The notes under the pieces: generated by a model
Told to the model about the DNA's origin: nothing
What the model saw: the letters and a program-made list of their open reading frames with translations, nothing else
Database searches by the model: none
Shown: piece after piece, positions 10,206 through 20,872 of the stretch
Numbering within the stretch: the first letter of the stretch is position 1
Layout: each line of letters starts with the position of its first letter
Assembly: GCA_002077065.1 (NCBI GenBank)
Contig: NAJO01000006.1
Span: forward strand, 1,198,076 to 1,262,075
Length of the DNA stretch: 64,000 bases
DNA from: Cryoendolithus antarcticus
Lineage: Eukaryota; Ascomycota; Dothideomycetes; Cladosporiales; Cladosporiaceae
Direction of reading: 5' to 3'
Made by a program: the position numbers and the translations under genes

Positions 10206-11471
10206 TCATTCGCTCCCGCAGCCACAACTAAACATCCTCGTGCGAGCCCATGCCTCAAACCTGACCCATCCGCTCTTTGCGGGCTTGGGCTGATACGTTC
10301 GCTGCGCGACCGGCTTCTCCGATGTACCTGCCAATCTACCCTGTGTCGGTAAGGAAGCCTCATTCGACTCTCTATACCCATCGTACGGTCTAGCATCGAC
10401 GTTCTCACTCGTGCTCGGCCGCTTACTGTCTTTCCTTCCCCTGTTCTTCCCTTCCCTAGTCGCGACAAGTCGCACGGGTCTTGCCTTCTCCGACGACTCA
10501 GATCGTCGCGCCTGCCTGGCCTGCTTTCGATTTTGATCTTCTGCAGCTCTCCGATCCTTATCTGCCTCTTTCTCCTCGAACTTCTTCCTTGCCTCTCGTA
10601 TACGCTCGTCTCGCGTCTGTGGATCCAGATCCGACTTCCGAGATACGAATGACATGCCCATGTCAAAACTCGGTCGAGTCGAAGGGGAAGCCTGATCGAA
10701 CGATCGTTCTGCATCGCGGCGGGTCCAAGCTAGCTTTGAGCCAGACGACTTGTTCGATCTTATCGAAAGGTTCGTCTGCGAAGCGTTCGTAATCTTGGGC
10801 ACGAGACCCAAGTCCGACGCTGTGTGGGTCTGCGACAGTGGTGTAGGTGGGATCTGCGGTGTGGAGCTGACAGACATGCTTCGTCTTGTTCTGAAGCCGG
10901 AGCCGAGTCTGAAGTCATCATCCACGATATCACTGCTCTCAATGACCTCTTCGTCGTTCAATGAAGATCGGCCAGTTGGGGGAGTATACGGTCTCGGTGT
11001 CTGTCTCATAGGGTGTACAAAGGGCTGTGTTGGCCGGTACGATCCAGACCCATTCGAGACTTGCGAGCCGCCGCTGATGGTCCTCGAATGTGATGCCGTT
11101 CGTCTGCCTGAGCGAGAGAAACTCACATCCGCCGCACGAGGGCTGTAGTCTTGTATACCCAGCCCTGCCAACTTCTCGTTCTCCGCCGTCGACCTCGATA
11201 GATCCAACTTGCCTTGGTCTTCCTTGCCAGCAGAGATCTTCCGCAAGTAAGGCTTGATCTTCGGCGTCGTGCCGAGTGTCGGTGTTGCTGTGCCGCTTTG
11301 GAGAGGACTATCATAGAATGACGGCGTGACGCTGTCGCCATAACCACGAAGTGCTGACGGTGGATTCGGCAAAGTCGTGCTGGCATCAGAGCCACTGCGT
11401 TTATGCAGTTTCGCATGTTGACGTTTCGTTGCTTGCGGGGCATTGCGATGTCCCGCATCGTATGAAGCCAT
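10206..11471 (-). CDS. Hypothetical disordered basic protein with short coiled coil
   Basis: 421 residues, single exon, ATG at 11471. Not recognised. Most of the chain is Ser/Thr/Pro/Arg-rich and likely disordered, with many S/T-P sites that could be phosphorylated. Around residues 285-325 a charged helix (RIREARKKFEEKEADKDRR) suggests a short coiled coil. The C-terminus is distinct: SGWVRFEAWARTRMFSCGC, an aromatic/Cys-rich tail that could be a lipid or membrane contact point (inference). No enzyme motif is seen. The continuous frame, its length and the start context support a real gene. Confidence 0.7.
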   Translation of the reverse strand: MASYDAGHRNAPQATKRQHAKLHKRSGSDASTTLPNPPSALRGYGDSVTPSFYDSPLQSGTATPTLGTTPKIKPYLRKISAGKEDQGKLDLSRSTAENEKLAGLGIQDYSPRAADVSFSRSGRRTASHSRTISGGSQVSNGSGSYRPTQPFVHPMRQTPRPYTPPTGRSSLNDEEVIESSDIVDDDFRLGSGFRTRRSMSVSSTPQIPPTPLSQTHTASDLGLVPKITNASQTNLSIRSNKSSGSKLAWTRRDAERSFDQASPSTRPSFDMGMSFVSRKSDLDPQTRDERIREARKKFEEKEADKDRRAAEDQNRKQARQARRSESSEKARPVRLVATREGKNRGRKDSKRPSTSENVDARPYDGYRESNEASLPTQGRLAGTSEKPVAQRTYQPKPAKSGWVRFEAWARTRMFSCGCGSE

Positions 11472-12355
11472 GTTTGCTGCTCGTTACCTCGTATGCATGC
11501 AAGTCGTTGCAGTCGTCATCATGTCAACTTTTCAAGGACAGTAGTCGAGTACATGTTCGCAGACTGTATCAGACACTACGCCGCTGAACCAGCAGGGCGA
11601 AGTCACAGTGTTGCAAAGCGCTGGAGCCGGTTGGGGCTGTGATGTTGAAGGATGGATGCAGTGCGGCGCGGATGTTGGCATGTGGATGTGGATCCCTGTT
11701 CTGCATGGCTCCAGGCCCTAGGTTACATGCAGCAACATGTGCCTTTATGTGCCGCAACATAGACTTGATGACGACTTCGTATTGCGAGTTCGCCAATCTC
11801 CCAAGATCTTGGTTGGCGTGGTGTTTAGCCAAGCCATCTGATCGTGGGGAGTGGTCTGTGTGTGTGGAGGGTTGATGGGGATGATGATGGGATTCAACAT
11901 GGTGTTCTGACTTCTCGACTGCTGCACGGCACGATGACCTGCAGGTGAGGGAGATACATATCGGATATCCGTGGCCTTCCGGACAGCAAGCTCGTGGTCT
12001 ACAGCTGTCGATGGAGCTGATCAGAGTCCAGACACGGATGTAACGGTTGTGGGAGCTGCGCGACATGTTTCCACCTCCACATCGACATGCGGGTGGGTCT
12101 CCACTTCCATAGTGGAGGGAGCGCGAGCCGGCGCATCCGACTCTTCGAATGGCAGACGTGAGCTGGACGGCAGTTCGAGTCACCGCTCCGCTGGCAGGCT
12201 CATGTTTGACGACTTCACTATATGTATGCTGGCGCGGAGCGAGGCCGACTGGATACCACACAAGTCGTCACCCCGCTTCAAATTGTACGAATCGCAAGGT
12301 AGGAGTTTATGAGTGAGCGGTGATACGATTCTATATGCCCAGATGTCACTCATAT
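11472..12355. other. Intergenic, nothing recognised
   Basis: 884 nt. A 230-codon minus-strand frame exists (12261-11569) but its composition (His/Arg/Cys-rich, no motif) looks non-coding. It probably holds the promoter/5' UTR of the gene ending at 10206. Confidence 0.5.
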
Positions 12356-13903
12356 CTACACCTCAGTAGCATTATCAGCAGCTTGTGTATCCTCCCTCTC
12401 CTTCCTCCTCTTCTTAAAGATACTTCCACCAGTCCAAACCGCGGTTGGCACCACGGTGACTAGACTTACAACGCCCAAGATCAACGTCGCCAATGGCCAT
12501 CCACTGGCATTGACCACCAGACCAGCCAACAATGGTCCAACCAGGCACCCTCCTGCCCATGCCATGTTAAACAGACTGTACGCCTGCGCAAATGCGCCAT
12601 TCTTCCCAAAGTACCCTGGAGGATGCCTCGCCTCCTTTGCAACCACCGCATAGGTGATCTCAGCCATCATTGGTGTCAGCGCCAAGGTCAATGCAAACCC
12701 AATCAACGCCAATAATGCGCAAAGCAAGACCTTCTGTTCCATGCTATTGTGTCCGACTAGTCTCAATAGTATCAGGAACGGGCAACACAGCAAGAACCCT
12801 GCCACAGCGTACCATCTCGGACCATGCTTATCACTTAGAGCACCCACAACGGGGCCGATGAAAGTGGGAACGCAAATTGGCAGGAAGATCAGACCTGCTC
12901 CTATCGAGTTCCAACCAAAGGTGTTTTTGACGAAGAGCGGAAGGGTCGCATCGAAAGAAGTCAACAGGGATGCCTGGATGAAGCAGGCCCAAAGTGCGGA
13001 GACCAGCCGACGCGACGCGAGTAATCGAATGACCGGAGGCAGGCGATTGTACCATTTCGATTGATCGGGTGGCCCCCAAACCTCTGCTTCTGTGGCAGGT
13101 ATGGGCACAGTGTCGTGGTCTGACTTGGGCAGAGTCGTGTTGTCAGGCGTGGGCTTCGAAGCAGAGATATCTGCATCCATCTCGATGGTCGCTACAGAAT
13201 GCCGATTGTCTTCTGTCGGCGCCACCTGGCGAGCCTTTTCACCCTTAGGCGCATACTCCGGAATCCACTGCACGGCAATTTTGCGTTCAACCATGATCAG
13301 TCGGAGCAAGATGTCCAGCACAATCAGCCCGAAGCACATCGCGAATACTGCATAATATCCTGCCTTCTCGAACACCACACCCGCCAGTAAAGGTGACAGA
13401 AGGATCGCCAAACTCATGCTCAGTCCGACGTAGCCCATGACTTGGCCGATCTCATCGCCGCCCACCGTGTCTGCTAGCAAGGCCAATCCGACGACCCAGA
13501 CAACTGCAGCAGACATGCCCTGCAATGCTCGCCCAGCGGCCAGCACGCCGATCGAGTTGCCGACGCATAGCATGACTGTACTAGCTGCCAAAGCTAGCAG
13601 ACCGACCAGCAATGGCAACCGCCGAGAAGACGAGCGATCAGCCAGCCATCCGCAGAATGGTGCAGTCACTAAGAGAGCAGCTCCATATATAGCCAGCAGA
13701 ATAGAGATCCAGTACTGAACATCATCTGGTGCGATGCCAGCTCGCTCTGTCAGAGCGAACGGGACGACGGGGACGATGATGCCATACGCGAAGATGTCCG
13801 TGAAGATTGCCGTGCAGACCGTAAGAATGATGAACGTCGTCGAGGATCTGACTTTGAGAAGAAGTGGTGGGCTTTCGCCTTTGCCTGTGAGCCAGTGGAA
13901 CAT
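12356..13903 (-). CDS. Major facilitator superfamily (DHA1-type) transporter
   Basis: 515 residues, single exon, about 12 hydrophobic segments in two halves. They are separated by a hydrophilic loop of roughly 80 residues (after MVERKIAVQWIPEY up to PPVIRLLASRR). The first helix region has FTDIFAYGIIVPVVPFAL. The MFS signature between helices 2 and 3 reads GWLADRSSSRRLPLL, and AAGRALQGMSAAVVW follows. The second half has ALSDKHGPRWYAVAG in the equivalent place. This pattern is that of DHA1 drug:H+ antiporters and VMAT-like exporters, probably in the plasma membrane. The substrate is unknown and no biosynthetic cluster is seen nearby. Confidence 0.88.
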   Translation of the reverse strand: MFHWLTGKGESPPLLLKVRSSTTFIILTVCTAIFTDIFAYGIIVPVVPFALTERAGIAPDDVQYWISILLAIYGAALLVTAPFCGWLADRSSSRRLPLLVGLLALAASTVMLCVGNSIGVLAAGRALQGMSAAVVWVVGLALLADTVGGDEIGQVMGYVGLSMSLAILLSPLLAGVVFEKAGYYAVFAMCFGLIVLDILLRLIMVERKIAVQWIPEYAPKGEKARQVAPTEDNRHSVATIEMDADISASKPTPDNTTLPKSDHDTVPIPATEAEVWGPPDQSKWYNRLPPVIRLLASRRLVSALWACFIQASLLTSFDATLPLFVKNTFGWNSIGAGLIFLPICVPTFIGPVVGALSDKHGPRWYAVAGFLLCCPFLILLRLVGHNSMEQKVLLCALLALIGFALTLALTPMMAEITYAVVAKEARHPPGYFGKNGAFAQAYSLFNMAWAGGCLVGPLLAGLVVNASGWPLATLILGVVSLVTVVPTAVWTGGSIFKKRRKEREDTQAADNATEV

Positions 13904-14338
13904 GGTGGCGTTGAAGAGATCAACGAATTGTCGAAACCAGGTTGTCGATGTTATCGTTTCCGAGGATGCATCACCGCGAGCCGTTTACACCAAAAGGATT
14001 TTGTTCAGCGACATGAGCGAGCTCTTGACATTCTATATGGAAGAGGGCCATCGCCTCAGTCGCGATAGCGGTGGAGCTCCAGTAGTCATGTCACCCGATT
14101 TCGTGAGGTCATCATCAATCGCGTGCGGAGTTCGAAATCAGTGTTTCGTTAACGAGATCACCCGATTTCCTCTGCTTTTCTCGCTTTCACCTACCATATC
14201 CAGCGCACCGGAATTCATCTGATATCTCGCCACGTGCTTGAGCCCCGATCGCCGGCAAGGACTTGACAGCCGCATGACTCGAGTCGACCTCAGTAGGCTC
14301 GACTACATCCTCAAGTCACCAACTCTCCCAGGCCGGCA
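13904..14338. other. Intergenic, divergent promoter of MFS and THG1
   Basis: 435 nt between two divergent start codons. No element can be named with confidence. Confidence 0.5.
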
Positions 14339-15190
14339 ATGGCGAACTCGAGCTTCCAGTATGTTCGGAACTTCGAGACCTCGGACTCGCTTGCGCCATC
14401 GAACTGGATCGTTATCCGACTCGATGGCCGAGGCTTCTCAAAGTTGACAACCAAATACTCATTCACGAAACCCAATGATGTCCGGGGACTTGCTTTGCTG
14501 AATGCCGCGGCTCTGCACATCGTGAAAGCATTCCCAGATGTAGTGATTGCATACGGTCAGAGCGATGAGTACTCCTTCATTCTACACGAGGGCACGTCGC
14601 TGTTCGATCGCCGAGCGTCCAAGCTAGCGACGACATTTGCAGCGACGTTCACCGCAGAGTACTGTATGCTATGGTCCGAGTACTTCCTGGATCAGCCCCT
14701 GACAAGGCCATGGCCAAGCTTCGATGGTAGATGTGTGGCCTACCCGAAGCGAAGGATCCTTCGTGACTACCTGGCCTGGCGACAAGCGGACTGCCACGTC
14801 AACAATCTCTACAACACTACGTTCTGGAACCTAGTCCAAAGAGGAGGCATGACCCAAACTGACGCCGAAGACTCGCTTAAAGGCTCACTAAGCAGCGACA
14901 AGAACGAGATCCTCTTCTCGAGATTCGGCATCAACTACAACAACGAGCCGGAGATCTGCAGAAAGGGAACGGTGTTGTATCGAGCTTACGACTCTGCACT
15001 TACTACCGCATCTATCAACGGCGATGCCACAAGTAGCGACGTCATGAGCAAGACGCAGATGGAGAAGGAACGGAAGCGGAAGCTTAAGGCTGAGGTGAAG
15101 GTGGAGCATGTCGATCTGATTGGTGATGCATTCTGGGACGCACGACCCGATATTCTGGCTCCCGGTCGTGGCGACAGTGGTGATGAGTGA
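14339..15190 (+). CDS. THG1: tRNA(His) guanylyltransferase
   Basis: 283 residues, single exon. It starts MANSSFQYVRNFE, like other Thg1 proteins. The metal-binding motifs are present: NWIVIRLDGRGFSKL (first Asp) and VVIAYGQSDEYSFIL (second Asp/Glu pair). Further family blocks are FDGRCVAYPKRRILRDYL and WRQADCHVNNLYNTTFW. Thg1 adds the G-1 residue to the 5' end of tRNA(His) in a 3'-to-5' polymerisation, needed for histidyl-tRNA synthetase recognition. The C-terminal 60 residues include a Lys-rich helix that is variable between fungi. Length fits the family (about 240-300). Confidence 0.95.
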   Translation: MANSSFQYVRNFETSDSLAPSNWIVIRLDGRGFSKLTTKYSFTKPNDVRGLALLNAAALHIVKAFPDVVIAYGQSDEYSFILHEGTSLFDRRASKLATTFAATFTAEYCMLWSEYFLDQPLTRPWPSFDGRCVAYPKRRILRDYLAWRQADCHVNNLYNTTFWNLVQRGGMTQTDAEDSLKGSLSSDKNEILFSRFGINYNNEPEICRKGTVLYRAYDSALTTASINGDATSSDVMSKTQMEKERKRKLKAEVKVEHVDLIGDAFWDARPDILAPGRGDSGDE

Positions 15191-15610
15191 GCACCAGTGG
15201 TGTTGTAGGACCTCGGACGCACGACTCTCTCAGACTAGCATGTGGGAATAGGTGGCCAGCAACTTCAACCATACGTCGTAACTGCGCGTGAAAGCGCGCC
15301 TCGAGGACGAGGCATCCAGGTGCGCCATGCGCCCTGCGCCGTCATGCCTGAATCGGGATCCGCTCTTGGTGAGCATCCCAGCAGATGACTTAGACTTCAT
15401 ATCACGAAGCTGATAGAGTTACAGAGACGAACATCAGAGCGTGTCTTTCTGGGCTGCACCCATGAGACTGCAACATTCACGGAGTGACGAGCCTCTCCAA
15501 TCGAGTTCTAGGCACTACCCGTACCAATTGATCCATTTCAAGCACCATCGCGCATGCCGTGGACGTGTATATGGACCACTGTATAGTCGGAATGGGTATC
15601 TGCCGATTAT
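15191..15610. other. Intergenic, convergent 3' ends
   Basis: 420 nt between THG1 and the PPP4R2 gene, 3' end to 3' end. Nothing recognised. Confidence 0.5.
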
Positions 15611-17155
15611 TCATTTCTCCTCAACTGCTTCTCCATCCGCGTTGGCGATAATGGCATCTCCAGCAGCCTTCTCGTCATTAGCATCCGTGTCTTCGTGCAC
15701 CGTACCGGTGCCCACTGTGTCTGCCATGACGGCATCATGCAGCACCGCATCCACATTTTCCATCGGCGCAGACTCCACTACCGGCTGTGGCGACCTCGCT
15801 CTTCCTACAGCAGCTTCGAGATCAATGCCAGTCCCAAGCATTCCAGCACCACCGTGCTGCGGTCCCATATCCTCCATGCCTACTTCCTCCGGCCCTCTTG
15901 CATGCGGCGCCTCGCCCTCTTCTCCGCTCGCTGTCCCTCCCGTAGCTCCTGCCCTCTGCTGCGCAACCGGCACAACGCCAGCTTCTTGCTCTAACCTCAA
16001 TAGCTCACCCTGTGTGACGCCGCCTTGCTCTCTCAGCATGCCTTCCATAGTCCCTGCGCTGCCTGCGGACGAGCCGGTACTAGCGTCGCTCTGCTCACTG
16101 AGCGTCGGACTAGCTGGTAGACTGTTCCCGGGACTGCTGTTGTGTCCTGCCGATGAAGAGATTCCATTCACGACCACGCTGACTGTCTCGATACTTCCTA
16201 CTCCGTTCGGGCCTTGTATGCTCTCCATACCCTCACTGTGCAGCTCGCCATCCCCTCCCTGGCTCCCGCCTTGGCCTGCACTGTTCTGACGAAGCCATGG
16301 AATGGGTGTCAAGAGCGCGCCACCAAGAGACTCATCACTGCCCAGCTCTTCAGAGGGCGTGTCGCCGTTCGTGAGGAAGCTATTTGTGCCATTCGGATGT
16401 GTGGGGAGAGGGAAGTCGGAGAGCGGCGAGGAGACGGATATGATCCGATCAAGTGCGCGGAGGAACGGCGATAGGCGCGTGTAGTGTTGCCTTGGGTGCA
16501 GCACAAGCTCGGCGAGACGCTGCAGAGTGTAAGGCGGGGAGTGTGCGAAATCGCGTTGCAGGAGATGGGTGCTGAAGTTGTAGGATGCGAGTAGATCAGG
16601 TGGCAGAGGCGTAAGGTCGCCAGAGATGGACGACGAGCGAGACGCAGTAGGAGGATCTGGTCTTAAGGTACTTGGAGTGTCGTCAAAGCGTGGGACGGGT
16701 GGTTTGGCGGTCGTGATATCATTCCGGACTGGCTCATCGTTCTCCTTCGTGCTGCTCTGACTGCCGTTTGGCGCTGCCAACTCATCTGTTCCCGCCTCTG
16801 GAAGGTCGTCATGATCATCGCTGTCGGCGATCTGGGCTGGAGGGGTGGCGGCTACGACTTCGGGGTCGATAATGGGTGTTGGTGCGCGGTTGATATGTCG
16901 TGGCGAAGGAGAGGGCGAGATCGGGAAACCGGTATGGACAATCTATCACTTGGTCTTAGCACCACGCCCTAACATCGTGTTTTGGAGGGCAAGCTCATAC
17001 ATCATGCAGTCGTTTCAACAATGTCTCCAGCACTCTTGGCCACTCATCGCTGTTATATGTCAGCTTCGAATCCTGTTGTCCCCTCGAAGTGAATCGAACA
17101 TGTCGATGGACCCATCCCTTGCCGCCGTCTCGAGTATCTGTTCGCTAGACCTCAT
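15611..17155 (-). CDS. Serine/threonine protein phosphatase 4 regulatory subunit 2
   Basis: Model with three exons: 17155-17100, 17049-17001 and 16942-15611 (introns 50 and 58 nt), 478 residues. The two short exons encode MRSSEQILETAARDG and DEWPRVLETLLKRLHD, joined to IVHTGFPI. This restores a PPP4R2-like N-terminus, and the in-frame TAG at 16943-16945 becomes the end of an intron. Downstream, PPYTLQRLAELVLHPRQHY and FLRALDRIISVSS match the core of the PPP4R2 family. The C-terminal half is acidic and Gly/Ala/Glu-rich, probably disordered. PPP4R2 (Psy4) targets the PP4 catalytic subunit, for example in the DNA-damage response. The start could lie further upstream (an alternative ATG is at 17209); the core assignment is firm. 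Confidence 0.82.
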
Positions 17156-17668
17156 TGTCAATATGCTACTGGTGCCGGCGCAAACTCACGCGCTTCGCAG
17201 GAGAGACATGACGGTGGAGGGTAGCGCGCTTATTTTGCGTTGCGGCGCGCACCGCGAAGCGCGACTGTCACATGTCTGGACTGCCAGCGATGATGGAACA
17301 ACGCAACCGCAGTATACCGTACTTCATGCTGATCTACCATACCACTGTCATTGCATCAAGTCTGCGACACTCGGGGTTGTCCACAATCTGAACCATCCTT
17401 ACGAGACTCGGGCACATCGTGCCGATTTCCTCCTTCTGACTTGTGCCTCGGCAAGGCTCTCGGTGTTCCTATTGCCATCGCTGTTGCTATTGACATACTC
17501 TTCTTCTGATCCTCGCAGTGGACTGTTGACCTTTAGCATACGTCTAATATATGAGACAATCAAGCACGCCAATATTGCCAATCGACCCTCATCTAGTTTA
17601 GCAGCTCCTCGAGATCAACAGGATTCGATACCTAAATCAGCACGCCCTCAGTGAGCAACACCTTTGCC
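17156..17668. other. Intergenic, divergent promoter of PPP4R2 and SDR genes
   Basis: 513 nt; an alternative upstream start for PPP4R2 (ATG at 17209, followed by a GTGAGT donor) lies here. Nothing else recognised. Confidence 0.45.
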
Positions 17669-18457
17669 ATGCACATCAAAGACCGCACCTTCATTATCTC
17701 CGGCGGCGCCTCAGGACTCGGCCTTGCCACTGTCCGTGACCTCCACAGTCATGGTGGCTATGTCGCAATCCTTGACTTGAACGCAGAGAATGGGGCTAAG
17801 GTTGTCTCAGAGCTTGGCCCTCGAGTCATGTTCTTCGAGGTAGATGTAACATCTACGCCCACGATCGAAGCCGCGGTGGCAGGTACGGCAGTGTGGATCA
17901 AGGAGACCAATGCTGCACTTGGTGGCATCATCCCTGCCGCTGGTGTAGGCATGCCCGGCAAGCTGATCGATCGCCACAACGAGCCCATTCCGATTGAGAG
18001 ATTGGACTTCGTAATCAATATCAACCTTCGCGGGACCTTGGACCTCATTCGCCTCGCCTTGCCTCTGCTATCGACGAACACTCCGACGAAACCTGACGGC
18101 GAACGCGGCGTGATTGTCATGGTATCTTCTTCCGCAGCATTTGACGGTCAGCCGGGCCAAGTGGCGTACGCGGCATCGAAGGGCGCAGTACGATCTCTCA
18201 CATTGCCACTAGCAAGAGATCTAGCACCTCTCGGAATCAGGGCAATGACAATTGCGCCCAGCTACTTCGAGTCAAACATGACTGCACAGATGAGCGACAA
18301 AGTGAGAGCGTCGTTGGAGAGAGTGCTTGAGTTTCCGAAGCGGCCGGGGAAGGGCGACGACTTTGCGTTGATGGTCAGGCAGATCATTGAGAACGTGATG
18401 ATGAATGGCGAAACGATCAGGTTGGATGGGGCGACTAGGATGCCGAGCAAGCTGTGA
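17669..18457 (+). CDS. Short-chain dehydrogenase/reductase, 3-hydroxyacyl-CoA dehydrogenase type 2-like
   Basis: 262 residues from the ATG at 17669 (MHIKDRTFIISGG); the frame extends upstream to 17651 without an ATG. The cofactor motif SGGASGLG is the SDR TGxxxGxG. The catalytic residues are the Ser in VIVMVSSSAAFDGQ and the Tyr and Lys in VAYAASKGA. The PG-equivalent IAPSYFESNM follows. The order and the GQ...VAYAASKGA region resemble HSD10/type-2 3-hydroxyacyl-CoA dehydrogenases. The substrate may be an acyl-CoA or another alcohol. A short upstream exon cannot be excluded. Confidence 0.88.
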   Translation: MHIKDRTFIISGGASGLGLATVRDLHSHGGYVAILDLNAENGAKVVSELGPRVMFFEVDVTSTPTIEAAVAGTAVWIKETNAALGGIIPAAGVGMPGKLIDRHNEPIPIERLDFVININLRGTLDLIRLALPLLSTNTPTKPDGERGVIVMVSSSAAFDGQPGQVAYAASKGAVRSLTLPLARDLAPLGIRAMTIAPSYFESNMTAQMSDKVRASLERVLEFPKRPGKGDDFALMVRQIIENVMMNGETIRLDGATRMPSKL

Positions 18458-19312
18458 TATGTACCATGAAGCACATTGGCAGGGCATGTCCTTGTCGCGC
18501 TCAATTGGCATGTCTGGTCAAGCGCGCACTTCAATTCATCCTCACCTTGCATCCCAGTTCACCTATCTGCAGTGGTATAGAGCAGCTTTCGTCCGATACT
18601 GAGGCCACGAATCATGGTATCGTCATTGAGCCACGGCGGAGAAACACCATAGCACCGGCCTTCGATCACCCCTTACGCGTATTGCAAATAGTGAGACGTA
18701 CTGCTACGCGAAATGTTGATTAGTGTCGTTCGTCAACCCTGGTATACGTGTACAGTTGCGCATGGAGTGAACGTACCTGAGGCAGTCACGGGCCGGGATC
18801 GCAACTGCTCCTAATCACACTTCAAGCAACCAAGTTCGCACTCATCTCAAGTCAGTCTGTCTAAGGTAATCTCGATGCTCGCGAATGCTCTACAAGCAAA
18901 TGCACAGCGGGACCTGCATCGACACACGCGTCGGCCCCACCGTTGCCAATCATTATGTGGCTTGCAGTGCCTGGTTGTCTACGCATGTAAGATGACAAAA
19001 AGTTCAGCCGCAGCTACCGCTCGAATCGCAGCAATCAGTGGCCAGCTTTATAGACTGCATGCAGGACCTAAGCTTTGTCAAGCATTGGCGCGTCGCGAGT
19101 GTGGAATCATCTGAGGTAGGCGATCTGTCAGCCGCAGCATTCTGTCATTGAGAAGCCGATCTGAGTGCCTACAGAGTATCGCACTTTGCCACGCTGTTCG
19201 CCACCTCTGACACTAACTTCAGTCGAGCAGCAGTCTAATGAACTCAATATTGACCTGAGCTTCATCTCAGTCAAGCAGCAGGTAGAGTGGTCTGGCACCT
19301 CAAGACAGCACC
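18458..19312. other. Intergenic, nothing recognised
   Basis: 855 nt between the SDR gene and the half-zinc-cluster gene, both plus strand. No coding or RNA feature supported. Confidence 0.5.
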
Positions 19313-20872
19313 ATGTCTGCGGCCGCGACAGAACTGGTCTTCTTGAACGTCAATCAAGTCACCAAACGGTCGCGACGACGCATGACCGAAGCCGAAAAGC
19401 TGGAACGACGACAACGATATCTACAGTCGTGCGCCAAATGTACGCGACAGAAACGAAAGTGTCGACATGAGCCCAGTGCGGAGTCATGGACAGACTCCGA
19501 TCGAGAGCTGTTACGGACCAGAGCGGTGTCCCACCTCAGCAGTCTGATGGGCGAGCAATTGACGATAAGTCAACCCAACGGAAGGAAAGCCCCTAGCTTG
19601 GATCTACCAGTCACTCTGTTAGTCCGACAGCCTTCCTCGCCCTATGCTCGTGCGGAAGCGATGGTCGAACACTGCATCATCTGGGGCGGCGTTGCGGATC
19701 TTTGGTTTTCCATGGTTCCTGCCACGTATGGACACGACCATAGACTAGATTCCACAATGTTTGCTATAGAAGCTGTTTGTCACTACAGGCAAGCCTTTCC
19801 AGGTTCCAGCCTTGCAAAGTGTCATGCTACCATGGCAGTCGCCCTGACGGCACTGCGAGAGGCCATGCTTGACGAGAAGGAGAGGTGGAGCGACTTCACC
19901 CTCGCGGCTGTGGCGGGTCTGTCGCCATTGGAAGCCGTCAGGACTGAAAGGGCGATGCTTGTCACTGCTCATGCTAACGGGGTAGGGATGCTCTTGTACG
20001 AGCGAGTGGGCAAAGTCCCACTTAGTCGGCTCAGTGCTGCTGTGTTCATATATCACCTCAGCGATGACATGCTCTTGAGTTGTCTGGCCGGCACCGCTTC
20101 CAGACTGGAGCGAGTGCAAGAATTGTACCTTACTCACGACTCTTTGGAATGGCAGGGCACACCTGCACTCATACTCCGACACGCAGGCACCCGGCTCTCG
20201 CTGGCTCTGCCCAGGCTGGTGGAGTTTACACGGGACGTCCGAGCCCGAGGAGATGGAACCAAATTATTCACGTTGCCGTTCGAGCTGGCCGAGGAGATAT
20301 GTCGCTTGCGCGACACGGAGGTCATGGGAGCTGAAGCAGATTTCATCAGAACTCTGGTGAATATACCAACGACTGTGTCAGACGACCGCAATGTCACACC
20401 TACATCTTTCGACTTCCGAAGCGCGGAGGACTTCCACGCGGGGCTTTTGTACTGGCATACTCGGATGGCCCTACTGCGAGTCTGTACGCGTCTCTACACT
20501 TTAGATGCGAACGTATACGCTACGTACGAATTACCATCACCAGTCGAGGCGTTCATAGAATTGCACTTACTCGGCAAGGCGATCATCAGATCGTCGCAAC
20601 ACTCCCGACAACGGATGGGACAGATTCGAAGGCGACTATACGCACAATCCTTGCTAATGTGCTGGGGTGTGCTACATGACAGAGGCAGTGGTGGAGAGCA
20701 GAGCGCATGTGAGCACCAAGTCCGGGTCTGGCTGCTATCGAGGATCGATGATCTGCTGGGGAGCTCTGTCGCACTTGCACCACAGGATCTGGATACGGCG
20801 GCCGATTTGTTCGTCGGTGGTCCACTCGTAGGTACGTTCCGGGCGTTCTTCGTGACCGGAAGTAAGGTGTGA
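19313..20872 (+). CDS. Fungal transcription-factor-like protein with half a Zn2Cys6 cluster
   Basis: 519 residues, single exon. After a basic N-terminus (KRSRRRMTEAEKLERRQR) comes SCAKCTRQKRKCRHEP, which looks exactly like the first half of a Zn(II)2Cys6 binuclear cluster (CxxCxxxKxKC). The second half (CxxC and a final Cys) is absent; the sequence runs on as SAESWTDSDREL. The remaining 440 residues are helical and resemble the regulatory region of fungal Zn-cluster proteins (ALREAMLDEK and a LSPLEAVRTERAML-like section). It may be a regulator that lost half its DNA-binding site, or one that uses a different fold. No intron in this region offers the missing cysteines. Confidence 0.72.
   Translation: MSAAATELVFLNVNQVTKRSRRRMTEAEKLERRQRYLQSCAKCTRQKRKCRHEPSAESWTDSDRELLRTRAVSHLSSLMGEQLTISQPNGRKAPSLDLPVTLLVRQPSSPYARAEAMVEHCIIWGGVADLWFSMVPATYGHDHRLDSTMFAIEAVCHYRQAFPGSSLAKCHATMAVALTALREAMLDEKERWSDFTLAAVAGLSPLEAVRTERAMLVTAHANGVGMLLYERVGKVPLSRLSAAVFIYHLSDDMLLSCLAGTASRLERVQELYLTHDSLEWQGTPALILRHAGTRLSLALPRLVEFTRDVRARGDGTKLFTLPFELAEEICRLRDTEVMGAEADFIRTLVNIPTTVSDDRNVTPTSFDFRSAEDFHAGLLYWHTRMALLRVCTRLYTLDANVYATYELPSPVEAFIELHLLGKAIIRSSQHSRQRMGQIRRRLYAQSLLMCWGVLHDRGSGGEQSACEHQVRVWLLSRIDDLLGSSVALAPQDLDTAADLFVGGPLVGTFRAFFVTGSKV

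Noticed and set aside
11569..12261. 230-codon minus-strand frame
   Set aside because: His/Arg/Cys-rich, no motif, no intact start context; sits in the expected 5' region of the 10206-11471 gene.
15441..16289. 282-codon plus-strand frame antisense to PPP4R2
   Set aside because: Mirror of a Ser/Gly/Glu-rich coding region; the minus strand has the conserved PPP4R2 core.
12356..20872. Secondary-metabolite cluster (MFS, SDR, regulator)
   Set aside because: No PKS, NRPS, terpene cyclase or P450 nearby and housekeeping genes (THG1, PPP4R2) are interleaved.
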